DNA from: CANJIV01 sp046330225
GTDB lineage: Bacteria; Actinomycetota; Thermoleophilia; Solirubrobacterales; Solirubrobacteraceae
Length of the DNA stretch: 23,900 nucleotides
Assembly: GCA_046330225.1 (NCBI GenBank)
Contig: JAXLTD010000016.1
Location: 1 to 23,900 of the forward strand
Direction of reading: 5' to 3'
Shown here: positions 15,482 through 23,136 of the stretch, one piece after another
Layout of the letters: each line of letters opens with the position of its first letter
How positions within the stretch are numbered: position 1 is the first letter of the stretch
The notes under the pieces: model-generated
Told to the model about the DNA's origin: nothing
What the model saw: only the letters and a program-made list of their open reading frames with translations
Databases searched by the model: none
Program-made: the position numbers and the translations under genes

Positions 15482-17875
15482 CTAGCGGACCGCCTCGACC
15501 CAGTCGAGCGTCCGGCCGCAGAGGCGCCGCGCCTGCGCGGGCGGGACCGTCACGAGCCGCGCGTCGGGCTGGGCGGCGGGAACGAAGGTCAGCCAGGGAC
15601 CGAACCCGGCGCCGGCGCCATCGCCGGGCGCGAGGCTGCCGGACGGACGGTCGATCTCGATGCGGGTGGTGCCGCCGGCGACCGTGACCGTGCCGACCCT
15701 GCGGGCCCGGCGGGGATAGTCGATGTCGCCGGACACCGTGCCGGCGGTCCGCCCGTTCACCCGCACCGTGACCGGGCGCTCGGCCGAGGCGTCGAGCCAG
15801 ACCGCGTAGCGCCCGGCGGGCAGCCGGACCTCGCCCTCGAGGCGGGAGGTGCCGCTGGAGATGAGCAGTTCCGGATCCCCGGTCGGCACCACCGAGCCCG
15901 ACCGCCGCAGCGCCGTCACCGGCACGCGGATCGCCGGCGGCGGCACCGCGGCCACGAGCCGGCCCCCCGCGGCGGCAGCGAGCCGGCCAAGCGACCGCAC
16001 CGTCGGGCACGGCAGGCGCCCGCCCGGCACGCTGGCCGTGCCGGCCGGCACGTGCGCGACCACCCGGCCCGGCCCGCGCTTCCAGACGTCGTAGTAGCGG
16101 CCGCGGAACGCGAGGCGGTAGTTCGACGGCGGGCGGCTCTCGTCCGGCGAGCGGGACACGAGGATGAGCGGATAGCGCTCGACGTAGGCCGTGGCAAGGC
16201 TGTCGAGCGGGACCGAGATCCCGTAGCCGGCCGCAGCCTTCCCCACCGTCCGGGGCTGGAACAGCGGCGCGTTGTCACCCGGGGCATCCGGTCGCGCGCC
16301 CTTCAGGAAGTAGAGGGCATAGTCGTCGAAGGCCGGGCGCAAGAGCGGGCCCTGGCCGGCGAACCGCTGGCCGATCCGCTCGAGCTCGCGGTAGCGGCCG
16401 GTCGAGGCCAGCGACGTGTCGTGGTAGCTGAGGGCATTGGAGGCCAGCACGCCCGCGCCCACCGCCAGCGCGGCCGCGGCCCCGAGCCACCGGACGCGCG
16501 TCTGGGCCAGGGCCGCGGGCACGAGCAGGGCGAGGGTCGGGATCACCGGCGCGGCCACCGCGTAGGCCTTGGCGTCGATCCAGGGCGTGCCGCGCGCCAC
16601 GAGGATCACGGCCGCCGGCACCGAGAGGGCGGCGTAGCCGAGCAGCGGCCAGGAGCGCCGGCGCCACAGCCAGGCCGCGCTGATCGCCGCGCACAGCAGC
16701 GTGAGCGCGATGAGGACGTCGGTGGCCGGAACGCCAGCGCCGGTCGGCTCGACGCGGTACTCGCGGGCGATCCACACCCCGGCGGCCTGGAGGGCGTCGA
16801 GCGGGCGGATGAGGCTGCCGAGCGGGACCACTTGGTCGTTCAGGACCCCGGACGCGCTGGTCACGTACGTGCCGAGCTGCAGCAGCGACGGCAGCGCGAG
16901 GACGGCCACCGCGGCCAGGAACGCCGCCGCCGGGGCCAGCACGGCGGCCCGGCGGCCCGGACCCGCCGCGCGCCAGGCCAGCCACAGCGCCGCCAGCGCA
17001 GCCGGCCCCAGCCACAGGGCAAAGCCCGGCCCGACCGCGGCGATTCCGCCCGCGCCGGCCACCGCGATCGGCAGCGCCGCCCGGGCGCCGGCGCCCGCGC
17101 GCACGTCGGCCGCGTAGCGCCACACGGTGCCGGCCAGCAGCGGCACGAAGGTCGCGCCGAGGACCTCCTTGACCTGGCCTTGGAGCGCGAAGCCGAAGAG
17201 CAGCGCCGGCTGGGCGCCGATCACGGCCACCGCCGCGGCCATCCAGCCGCGGGACACCGCCGGACGGACGAGCGCATAGAGCGAGAGGGCCAGCATCCCG
17301 GCGGCCACCGCCAGGAACGGCTGCCACAGCCACGGGACCGGCTGGGCCAGGAGCTCCGACACCGCCCCGGCCAGCGTGTTGCCGCCCGACGGGTAGGCCG
17401 TGTCGAAGTACTGGGCGGTGATCGTCGTCGCCGCCGACGGCGCGCCGGCGGCGAAGTCTGCGCCCTGCGTGAGGAAGTGGTCGGCGCCGAGCCAGTGGAA
17501 GGCAGCGGTGGTGTCGGCGCCGTAGGCCGCCCAGGTCGGGCGCCCGGCCAGCATCACCACGGCGGCGAACGCCACGTAGGCGCCGGCGCCGGCCAGCGCC
17601 GGCCAGAGTGTCTCGCGGGAGATCGCTCGCAGGCGCCGCCACCCGAGCGCGAAGCCGGCCGCACCGACGAGGACAACGGCCCACGGCGTCAGCTCGGCGG
17701 TCGCATCCAGCCGCGTCGTGAGCTGCGTGATGCACATGAGCAGCGCAAACCCCAGCGGCACGAGGAGCGCGCCCGGGATGCGGCGCCCCGCCGCGCGCTC
17801 GACCAGCAGCCCCGCCCCGAGCGAGAGCACCGCCAGCAGCGCCGGCTGCAGCCCGACCGCCGCGATGTAGGTCAC
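15482..17875 (-). CDS. Large multi-pass membrane protein with C-terminal beta-rich domain, GT-C-like
   Basis: A 797-residue protein from the GTG at 17875. The first about 480 residues carry roughly a dozen hydrophobic helices separated by short loops. A soluble extracytoplasmic part of about 310 residues follows. Between the early helices, a polar loop with YGADTTAAFHWLGADHFLTQGADF and an aromatic/acidic TAQYFDTAYPSGGN stretch is where GT-C enzymes place catalytic and substrate residues. The last about 140 residues (RLEGEVRLPAGRYAVWLDAS, VTVRVNGRTAGTV, TRIEIDRPSGSLAPGDG) look like a beta-sandwich carbohydrate-binding module. A polyprenyl-phosphate-sugar-dependent membrane glycosyltransferase is the best reading, because the gene upstream encodes a polyprenyl-phosphate sugar synthase type GT2, 11 bp away. 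An O-antigen ligase or polymerase role is the alternative. No family is firmly recognised. Confidence 0.75.
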   Translation of the reverse strand: MTYIAAVGLQPALLAVLSLGAGLLVERAAGRRIPGALLVPLGFALLMCITQLTTRLDATAELTPWAVVLVGAAGFALGWRRLRAISRETLWPALAGAGAYVAFAAVVMLAGRPTWAAYGADTTAAFHWLGADHFLTQGADFAAGAPSAATTITAQYFDTAYPSGGNTLAGAVSELLAQPVPWLWQPFLAVAAGMLALSLYALVRPAVSRGWMAAAVAVIGAQPALLFGFALQGQVKEVLGATFVPLLAGTVWRYAADVRAGAGARAALPIAVAGAGGIAAVGPGFALWLGPAALAALWLAWRAAGPGRRAAVLAPAAAFLAAVAVLALPSLLQLGTYVTSASGVLNDQVVPLGSLIRPLDALQAAGVWIAREYRVEPTGAGVPATDVLIALTLLCAAISAAWLWRRRSWPLLGYAALSVPAAVILVARGTPWIDAKAYAVAAPVIPTLALLVPAALAQTRVRWLGAAAALAVGAGVLASNALSYHDTSLASTGRYRELERIGQRFAGQGPLLRPAFDDYALYFLKGARPDAPGDNAPLFQPRTVGKAAAGYGISVPLDSLATAYVERYPLILVSRSPDESRPPSNYRLAFRGRYYDVWKRGPGRVVAHVPAGTASVPGGRLPCPTVRSLGRLAAAAGGRLVAAVPPPAIRVPVTALRRSGSVVPTGDPELLISSGTSRLEGEVRLPAGRYAVWLDASAERPVTVRVNGRTAGTVSGDIDYPRRARRVGTVTVAGGTTRIEIDRPSGSLAPGDGAGAGFGPWLTFVPAAQPDARLVTVPPAQARRLCGRTLDWVEAVR

Positions 17876-17886
17876 GGCCGCGGCGC

Positions 17887-19098
17887 TCAGGCGCCGGGCG
17901 CCCGCGGCGCCGCGACGTCACGGCCGGCGTCGCGGCGCAGGCCGAGGATCGAGAGCAGGAACGAGGTGAAGAAGGTCTGGATGCCCACGATGAGGAGCGC
18001 GGCGCCCAGCACGGCGATCCGCTGCTCCGCCAGCGCCCCGAAGCCGCGGTCGATCCAGATCCAGATGATCGCGCCCTCGATGGCCAGGCCGGCGGTCGCG
18101 AGCAGGCCGCCGAGCAGGAGCCCGTGCTCGAGCCGGAACCGGCGCCGCGCCCGGTCGAACCACGGGTCGCGCTCGCCCATGAAGTAGGTGCCGTAGGCGT
18201 GGGCGCACAGGCCGAGGCCGCAAACCTGCGCGCCGACGACGAACAGGAGCGCGCCGCCGACCATCGCGTGCACGTCCCAGGGGCGGCCGAACAAGTCGAT
18301 CTGCGTCAGCGAGGTGAGCATCACGAGGGCGCCGAGCAGGCTCATCACCGCGCCCGGCACGATGAACAGGTGCGTCGGGCTGTGCACGAGCAGGAACCGC
18401 AGGTGCCGCCAGCCGTCCCGGAAGCTCGACAGCTTCGACTCGCCGCCGCGCGGGTGGTAGTCGATCGGGAACTGGCGGATGTCGAGGTCGGCCTTCGCCG
18501 CCCGGATGACCATCTCGGAGGCGAACTCCATGCCGGTGGTGCGCAGGTCCAGCGCGGGCAGCGCGCTGCGGCGCACGGCGCGCATGCCGCAGTGGGCGTC
18601 GCGCACGCCGGTCTTGTAGAGGACGTTGAGGAAGCCGCTGAGCACCGGGTTGCCGATGTAGCGGTGATGCCACGGCATCGCCCCGGGCTGGATATTGTCC
18701 ATCCGGTCGCCCATGACGAGGTCGGCGCCGTCGTCGAGCTCCCGGACGAAGTTGGGGATCTCGTTGAAGTCGTACGTGAGGTCGGCGTCGCCCATGACGA
18801 TGTAGTCGCCCCGGGCCGCCGCGAAGCCGGCCAGGTAGGCGCTCCCGTAGCCGCGGCGCGGCTCGAGCACGACGCGGGCCCCGGCGGCGCTGGCGAGGGC
18901 GGCGCTGCCGTCGTCGGAGTCGTTGTCGGCGACCACGACCTCCCCGGCGATGCCGGCGTCGTCGAGCGCGCGGCGGGCTGCGGACACGCACTCCTCGATG
19001 TTCTCGGCCTCGTTCAGGCAGGGGATGACCACCGAGACGCGCAGGCGCTGGTCCGCGGCCGGTTCGACGCCGACGGGTGTGGTGGTGGCAGTGCTCAA
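17887..19098 (-). CDS. Membrane-anchored GT2, dolichol/polyprenyl-phosphate sugar synthase type
   Basis: A 403-residue protein starting at a TTG at 19098, the only start close to the conserved N-terminus (VSVVIPCLNEAENI). The GT2 domain (about 20-240) has VVVADNDSDDGS, EPRRGYGSAYLAGF and the DXD-type MGDADLTYDF (102-111), then HCGMRAVRRSAL and FPIDYHPRGGESKL. This is the signature set of DPM/DPG synthase-like enzymes that move a sugar from a nucleotide to polyprenyl phosphate. Four hydrophobic helices (about 245-400) anchor it in the membrane. Its product, a lipid-linked monosaccharide, is the donor used by GT-C enzymes, which fits the downstream membrane protein gene. The sugar is probably a hexose, but sequence does not tell which. 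Confidence 0.9.
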   Translation of the reverse strand: MSTATTTPVGVEPAADQRLRVSVVIPCLNEAENIEECVSAARRALDDAGIAGEVVVADNDSDDGSAALASAAGARVVLEPRRGYGSAYLAGFAAARGDYIVMGDADLTYDFNEIPNFVRELDDGADLVMGDRMDNIQPGAMPWHHRYIGNPVLSGFLNVLYKTGVRDAHCGMRAVRRSALPALDLRTTGMEFASEMVIRAAKADLDIRQFPIDYHPRGGESKLSSFRDGWRHLRFLLVHSPTHLFIVPGAVMSLLGALVMLTSLTQIDLFGRPWDVHAMVGGALLFVVGAQVCGLGLCAHAYGTYFMGERDPWFDRARRRFRLEHGLLLGGLLATAGLAIEGAIIWIWIDRGFGALAEQRIAVLGAALLIVGIQTFFTSFLLSILGLRRDAGRDVAAPRAPGA

Positions 19099-19218
19099 CG
19101 GATGGGGTTCCGGTTCCTGCAGCTACAACGCGCGACGGAGCGAAAGGTCGCGCGAAAGGCGAAATGGCATCTCGCGACCGGAGGATCCTATCGGACCGTC
19201 TGGCAACCTCTCGCCCCC
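19099..19218. promoter_or_regulatory. Divergent promoter region with inverted repeat
   Basis: About 120 bp lie between the divergent GT2 and GT4 genes, in a stretch with more A and T than its surroundings. It holds a 7-bp inverted repeat, GGTCGCG (19146-19152) and CGCGACC (19173-19179), with a 20-nt spacer, and a repeated CGAAAGG word. A GGAGGA run at 19180-19185 looks like a ribosome site, but no ATG, GTG or TTG follows at the usual distance in the gene's frame. An ATG at 19102, in frame with the GT4 gene, would instead make most of this region coding. Confidence 0.4.
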
Positions 19219-20367
19219 GTGCCCCGCCGGATCTGCATCGTCTACGACTGCCTGTTCCCCCACACCGTCGGCGGGGGCGAGCGGTGGTACCGCTCCTTGG
19301 CCGCCCGCCTGGCGGCCGAGGGGCACGAGGTCACGTACCTGACGCTGCGACAGTGGGACCGGGGCACGGATCCCGACTTCGACGGCGTGCGGGTGGTGAC
19401 GGCGGGGCCGCGGATGGCGCTCTACGCCGGGCCGCGCCGCCGCATCCTGCCCCCGCTCGTGTTCGGGGCCGGGGTGCTCTGGCACCTCCTTCGCCACGGG
19501 CGCCGCTACGACGCGGTCCACACGGCGTCCTTCCCCTACTTCTCCCTGCTCGCCGCGGGGCTGGCCCGCCGCCGCGGCCGCTACCGGCTCGTCGTGGACT
19601 GGCTGGAGCTGTGGAGCCGCGAGTACTGGCACGGCTACCTCGGCCGGGCCGGCGGGGAAGTCGGCTACCGGATCCAGCGACTCTGCACGCGGATCCCCCA
19701 GCAGGCGTTCTGCCTGTCGCGCCGCCACGCCGAGCGGCTGGTGCAGGAGGGCGGCCCGCGTGCCGTCACGGTGCTCGAGGGCCTCTACGCGGGACCGCCC
19801 GCGCCCGCGGCCCCGCAGCCGGCCGAGCCGGTGGTCCTCTTCGCTGGACGCCACATTCCCGAGAAGCGGGTGCCGGCGCTCGTGCGGGCGTTCGCCGCGA
19901 TCGCCGCCGAAGCGCCCGAGCTGCGGTGCGAGATCCTCGGCGACGGCCCGGACCGGCCCGAGGTCCTGGCCCTCATCGCCGCCTCGGGGCTCGAGGGCCG
20001 GATCTCGGCTCCGGGCTTCGTGCCCACCGAGCGCGTCGAGGCCGCGATGGCCAGCGCGCTGTGCCTCGTCCTGCCGTCCTCGCGGGAGGGGTACGGGCTC
20101 GTCGTGGTGGAAGCCGCCGCCCGCGGCACCCCGAGCGTCGTGGTCGACGGGCCCGACAACGCCGCGGTCGAGCTCATCGCGCCTGGGGAGAACGGAGTCG
20201 TCGCCCCCACGGCGTCGCCGAAGGACCTCGGCGCAGCGATCCTCGCCGTCCGGGCGGGCGGCCCGGACCTGCGGGAGCGGACCGCCGCGTGGTATGCCGC
20301 GAACGCTCAGCGGCTGTCGCTGGAGTCCTCGCTCGGAACGGTCGCGGCGGCCTACGCGCGGCCCTGA
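19219..20367 (+). CDS. GT4-family glycosyltransferase
   Basis: A 382-residue protein from the GTG at 19219, just before the conserved N-terminal strand RICIVYDCLFPHTVGGGE. The GT-B fold is shown by the sugar-nucleotide pocket glycine segment (TVGGGERWYRSLAARL), VVLFAGRHIPEKR, CEILGDGPDRPEV and the E-x7-E retaining motif in SSREGYGLVVVEAA (about 285-298). An in-frame ATG at 19102 would add 39 mostly basic residues; this is less likely but not excluded. The gene is divergent from the GT2 gene and ends 5 bp from a convergent methyltransferase. It likely transfers a hexose or deoxyhexose from a nucleotide sugar to the lipid-linked chain on the cytoplasmic side. Confidence 0.88.
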   Translation: MPRRICIVYDCLFPHTVGGGERWYRSLAARLAAEGHEVTYLTLRQWDRGTDPDFDGVRVVTAGPRMALYAGPRRRILPPLVFGAGVLWHLLRHGRRYDAVHTASFPYFSLLAAGLARRRGRYRLVVDWLELWSREYWHGYLGRAGGEVGYRIQRLCTRIPQQAFCLSRRHAERLVQEGGPRAVTVLEGLYAGPPAPAAPQPAEPVVLFAGRHIPEKRVPALVRAFAAIAAEAPELRCEILGDGPDRPEVLALIAASGLEGRISAPGFVPTERVEAAMASALCLVLPSSREGYGLVVVEAAARGTPSVVVDGPDNAAVELIAPGENGVVAPTASPKDLGAAILAVRAGGPDLRERTAAWYAANAQRLSLESSLGTVAAAYARP

Positions 20368-20372
20368 GCGGC

Positions 20373-21248
20373 TCAGCGCCGCACGAGGCGCAGCGCGATC
20401 ACGTTCTCCGCTCCGGGCTCTTCGGGCGGCGCCTCCTGCATCTCGCGCAGGCCGATCACGGTGAGCGCCGGGCCCAGGAAGCGGCCTGGGCGCAGCCGCG
20501 CGATCGGCCCCGGCAGCGTGCGGCGCATCTGCTGCTGGAGCGCGGGAGCTGACCCGCGGCGCCACATGATCCGCTCGGCCACGTCGAACGCGCCTCCGGT
20601 CAGGAGCCGCGCGGCCAGCGTCTCAGCCGAGTAGTGGCGGTAGAAGAACAGCGGCTCGCCTTCGTAGCGCTGGCCGTAGAGGTCTGCCTCCACGAACTCG
20701 TCGCGCGGCGCCGCCGCGAACGGCACGGTGATCGCCACGGTCCCTCCCGGGCGCACGACCCGGGCGAGCTCGGCCACGGCCGCCGCGTCGCCGTCGCCGG
20801 GAATGTGCTCGATCACCGACACGCTGTAGGCGGCGTCGAAGCTCCCGTCCGGATAGGGGAGGGCGGTGGCGTCGGCTGCCTCGAGAGCGAGCCGCCCGTA
20901 CCGGCGCCCGCGGGGATCGGCGGCGGCGACGAGCGCGCGCCATGCCTCCACCTCGGCGGCCCACAGATCGGTCGCCACGACCGTCGCCGGCGTGTGCCGC
21001 GCCAGCCAGCAGGCCAGCAGCTTGGGCGACGAGATGTCAAGGATCCGCCCGGCCTCCGCCATCGCGCCGCCCGCCCACGGCAGTTCGACCACCCGGTCGA
21101 CGTCGAGCGGGGTCCACAGCCGGTCGAGGGCTGGCCGAACCGACCCGGGGCGCAGCCCGGCGAGCCCGAGGTCGAGGCTCTCGCGGACAAGGTCCCGTGC
21201 CGTCGGGCGTGCCGCGCCCCGCGCGCGGTCCGAGGTCGGAACGGCCAT
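20373..21248 (-). CDS. Class I SAM-dependent methyltransferase with atypical motif I
   Basis: A 291-residue protein whose ATG (21248) directly follows the TGA of the upstream gene with no gap, so translation is probably coupled. The usual GxGxG loop is replaced by RILDISSPKLLACWLA (68-83). The other parts are standard: VVATDLW with the acidic residue, ALPYPDGSFDAAYSVSVIEHI (motif II to post-II region) and VVRPGGTVAITVPF. The Ser-Ser-Pro-Lys loop may still bind SAM, as family members with divergent motif I exist, but catalytic competence is not assured. The C-terminal part has an aromatic YGQRYEGEPLFFYRHYS segment likely forming the acceptor pocket. A role in sugar methylation is inferred from the operon. 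Confidence 0.83.
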   Translation of the reverse strand: MAVPTSDRARGAARPTARDLVRESLDLGLAGLRPGSVRPALDRLWTPLDVDRVVELPWAGGAMAEAGRILDISSPKLLACWLARHTPATVVATDLWAAEVEAWRALVAAADPRGRRYGRLALEAADATALPYPDGSFDAAYSVSVIEHIPGDGDAAAVAELARVVRPGGTVAITVPFAAAPRDEFVEADLYGQRYEGEPLFFYRHYSAETLAARLLTGGAFDVAERIMWRRGSAPALQQQMRRTLPGPIARLRPGRFLGPALTVIGLREMQEAPPEEPGAENVIALRLVRR

Positions 21249-21971
21249 TCAGACGGCGGTCGCCGTGAGCTCGACGTTCGTGGCGATGCGGTTGAGGCCC
21301 GGGACCGCAGCCAAGCCCCGATTCGCACCGTAGATCGCCCCCGCGAAGCGTGTCGCCGCGCGGCCGGTGAGCCCGAGCGGCAGGAGGTTCGCATAGGCCG
21401 CCTCGGTCACCGCGAAGCCGTGGCGGCGGACGAGGGCCTGCGCCGATGCGAGGTCGTACAGGCGGTCGTCCGGGAACATGCCGTGGTAGTAGAGCCCGGC
21501 CCGCTTCGCGATCGCCTCGAGGTACGAGCGGCGGTTCGGCAGCTTGTAGACGTAGAGGGTGCCGCCCGGGCGCAGGACGCGGTGCAGCTCGTCCAGGCTC
21601 GCGTCGGGATCGCCCACGTGCTCGAGGACGCCGCAGCTCAGCACCGCATCGAACTCGCCGTCCTCGTACGGCAGCGCGACCGGGTCGGAGCTGAGGTAGG
21701 CCTCCCGGCCCGGGAAGCGCTCGAGCGGCGCCAGGCCGTCGGCCTCGAGGTCGTCCTGGTAGTCGAACGCGCTGACGTCGAGCCCGCGGCCGGCCAGCAG
21801 GCTGGTCATCTGCCCATAGCCGCAGCCCCAATCCAGGATCCGGCCGGGCCGGTCGGCGGCGATGCGATCCGCGATCGCCCGGTATTCGCGCTGCTGGGGT
21901 GCCGACCGGAGGTTGACGTCGTCGCCGCGGGGGATGGCCTCCCCCTTCTCGGTCAGCGTTCCGCGGAGCAC
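21249..21971 (-). CDS. Class I SAM-dependent methyltransferase
   Basis: A 240-residue protein from the GTG at 21971, 4 bp after the stop of the upstream glycosyltransferase gene. The core motifs are complete: RILDWGCGYGQMTSLL (44-59), FDYQDDLEADG, LPYEDGEFDAVLSCGVLEHV, then LRPGGTLYVYKLPNRRSYLE. This is the Methyltransf_11 pattern. The C-terminal region carries a hydrophobic stretch (AYANLLPLGL) that may sit on the membrane or on a partner. In this operon the enzyme follows a GT4 gene, so it may methylate the sugar that enzyme adds. Confidence 0.87.
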   Translation of the reverse strand: MLRGTLTEKGEAIPRGDDVNLRSAPQQREYRAIADRIAADRPGRILDWGCGYGQMTSLLAGRGLDVSAFDYQDDLEADGLAPLERFPGREAYLSSDPVALPYEDGEFDAVLSCGVLEHVGDPDASLDELHRVLRPGGTLYVYKLPNRRSYLEAIAKRAGLYYHGMFPDDRLYDLASAQALVRRHGFAVTEAAYANLLPLGLTGRAATRFAGAIYGANRGLAAVPGLNRIATNVELTATAV

Positions 21972-21975
21972 GCGA

Positions 21976-23136
21976 TCACGCTAGCAGCGCCCGGCGGGCC
22001 GCCAGCGCGCGCCCGTAGCTCGCGAGGGTGCCGGCCGCCGTGGCCTCCCAGGTGAACGTCGCCGCCCGCCGCGGGCCCGCAGCGCGCAGGCGGGCGGCCT
22101 CGGCCGGATCGTCCAGGAGCCGGCGCATCGCCGCCGTCATGGCCGGCACATCGAGCGGATCGAAGGTGAGCGCGGCGTCCCCGGCGACCTCGCCCAGCGA
22201 GCTCGCGGAGGAGCACGCAACCGGGACGCCGCGCTGCATCGCCTCGAGCACCGGAAGCCCGAACCCTTCGTACAGCGACGGGAAGACGACCGCCGCAGCG
22301 GCGGCATGGAGCGCGTCGAGGTCCTCCGCACCCACCCAGCCGGGGAAGCAGACGGTGTCGCCCGCGCCCAGCGCCGCGGCGCGGTCGCGCAGTTCCGCTT
22401 CGTGGGGCGTCGGGTAGCCAGGGATCACGAGGGCCGGCCGCGGCGCCGGCAGGGCGGCGTAGGCCTCGATGAGCCGGACGAGGTTCTTGTGGGGCCGCTT
22501 GGCCGACGGGCTGAGGAGCAGCGGCCCGGGCGGGATGCCGAGGGCGGCCCGGCGCTCGGTGGTGAGCGCCGGCGCCCGGCCCGGCGCTCCGCCAGCGCCG
22601 AGCCACACGACATCGATCCGCTCGCTCGGCACGCCGAGCAGCGAAACCAGGTCGGCGGCCGTGCTGTGCGAATCGGCGATGACCCGGTGCGAGCGCCGGG
22701 CCGCCAGCGGCACGAGCGCGCGCATCGCCAGCCCCCGGACGCCGAAGTGGGCCTCGGGCACGCGGAGGTAGTTCAAGTCGTGGATCGTGGCCACGCGGGT
22801 CGCGGCACCCCGCCAGGGCGCGGTGCCGCCGAGGCTGTGAAGCAGGTGGATTCCCTCGCGCGACGCCAGGCGCGGCAGAAGGAGCTGCTCGCCGCGCACC
22901 CACTCGGCCCGCTGCCGGGCCCGCACCGGCACCGTCACGGCCGGGAGGTCCGTGCCCCAGGGCCCCGGCGTGCCCGCCGCCTCGCGGTTGACGAACGCGG
23001 TGAACCGGACCTGCGGCGCCGCCGCGGCCAGGCGCGGGATGAGCTCGCGGGCGTAGGTCTCCATGCCGCCCGTCTCGCCCGGCACGAGGAAGATGAGATT
23101 CAGGCCGACGTGCAGGCCCGCCGGGAGCGCGGTCAC
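21976..23136 (-). CDS. GT4-family glycosyltransferase, mannosyl/rhamnosyltransferase-like
   Basis: A 386-residue protein from the GTG at 23136, which overlaps the stop of the upstream membrane-protein gene (GTGA). The longer open frame upstream is antisense-free but lies over that gene and is not used. Motifs run GLNLIFLVPGETGGMETYAREL, TIHDLNYLRVPE, VIADSHSTAADLV, LLSPSAKRPHKNLVRLIEAY and the retaining E-x7-E in FPSLYEGFGLPVLEAM (about 281-296). The pattern is that of WbaZ/MtfB-like mannosyltransferases of glycan loci. It would act at the cytoplasmic face on a lipid-linked intermediate that is later methylated by the two downstream enzymes and exported. Confidence 0.9.
   Translation of the reverse strand: MTALPAGLHVGLNLIFLVPGETGGMETYARELIPRLAAAAPQVRFTAFVNREAAGTPGPWGTDLPAVTVPVRARQRAEWVRGEQLLLPRLASREGIHLLHSLGGTAPWRGAATRVATIHDLNYLRVPEAHFGVRGLAMRALVPLAARRSHRVIADSHSTAADLVSLLGVPSERIDVVWLGAGGAPGRAPALTTERRAALGIPPGPLLLSPSAKRPHKNLVRLIEAYAALPAPRPALVIPGYPTPHEAELRDRAAALGAGDTVCFPGWVGAEDLDALHAAAAAVVFPSLYEGFGLPVLEAMQRGVPVACSSASSLGEVAGDAALTFDPLDVPAMTAAMRRLLDDPAEAARLRAAGPRRAATFTWEATAAGTLASYGRALAARRALLA

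Noticed and set aside
16052..18187. 711-codon plus-strand open frame opposite the membrane protein
   Set aside because: Its product is extremely Arg/Gly/His-rich and antisense to a gene with clear transmembrane helices.
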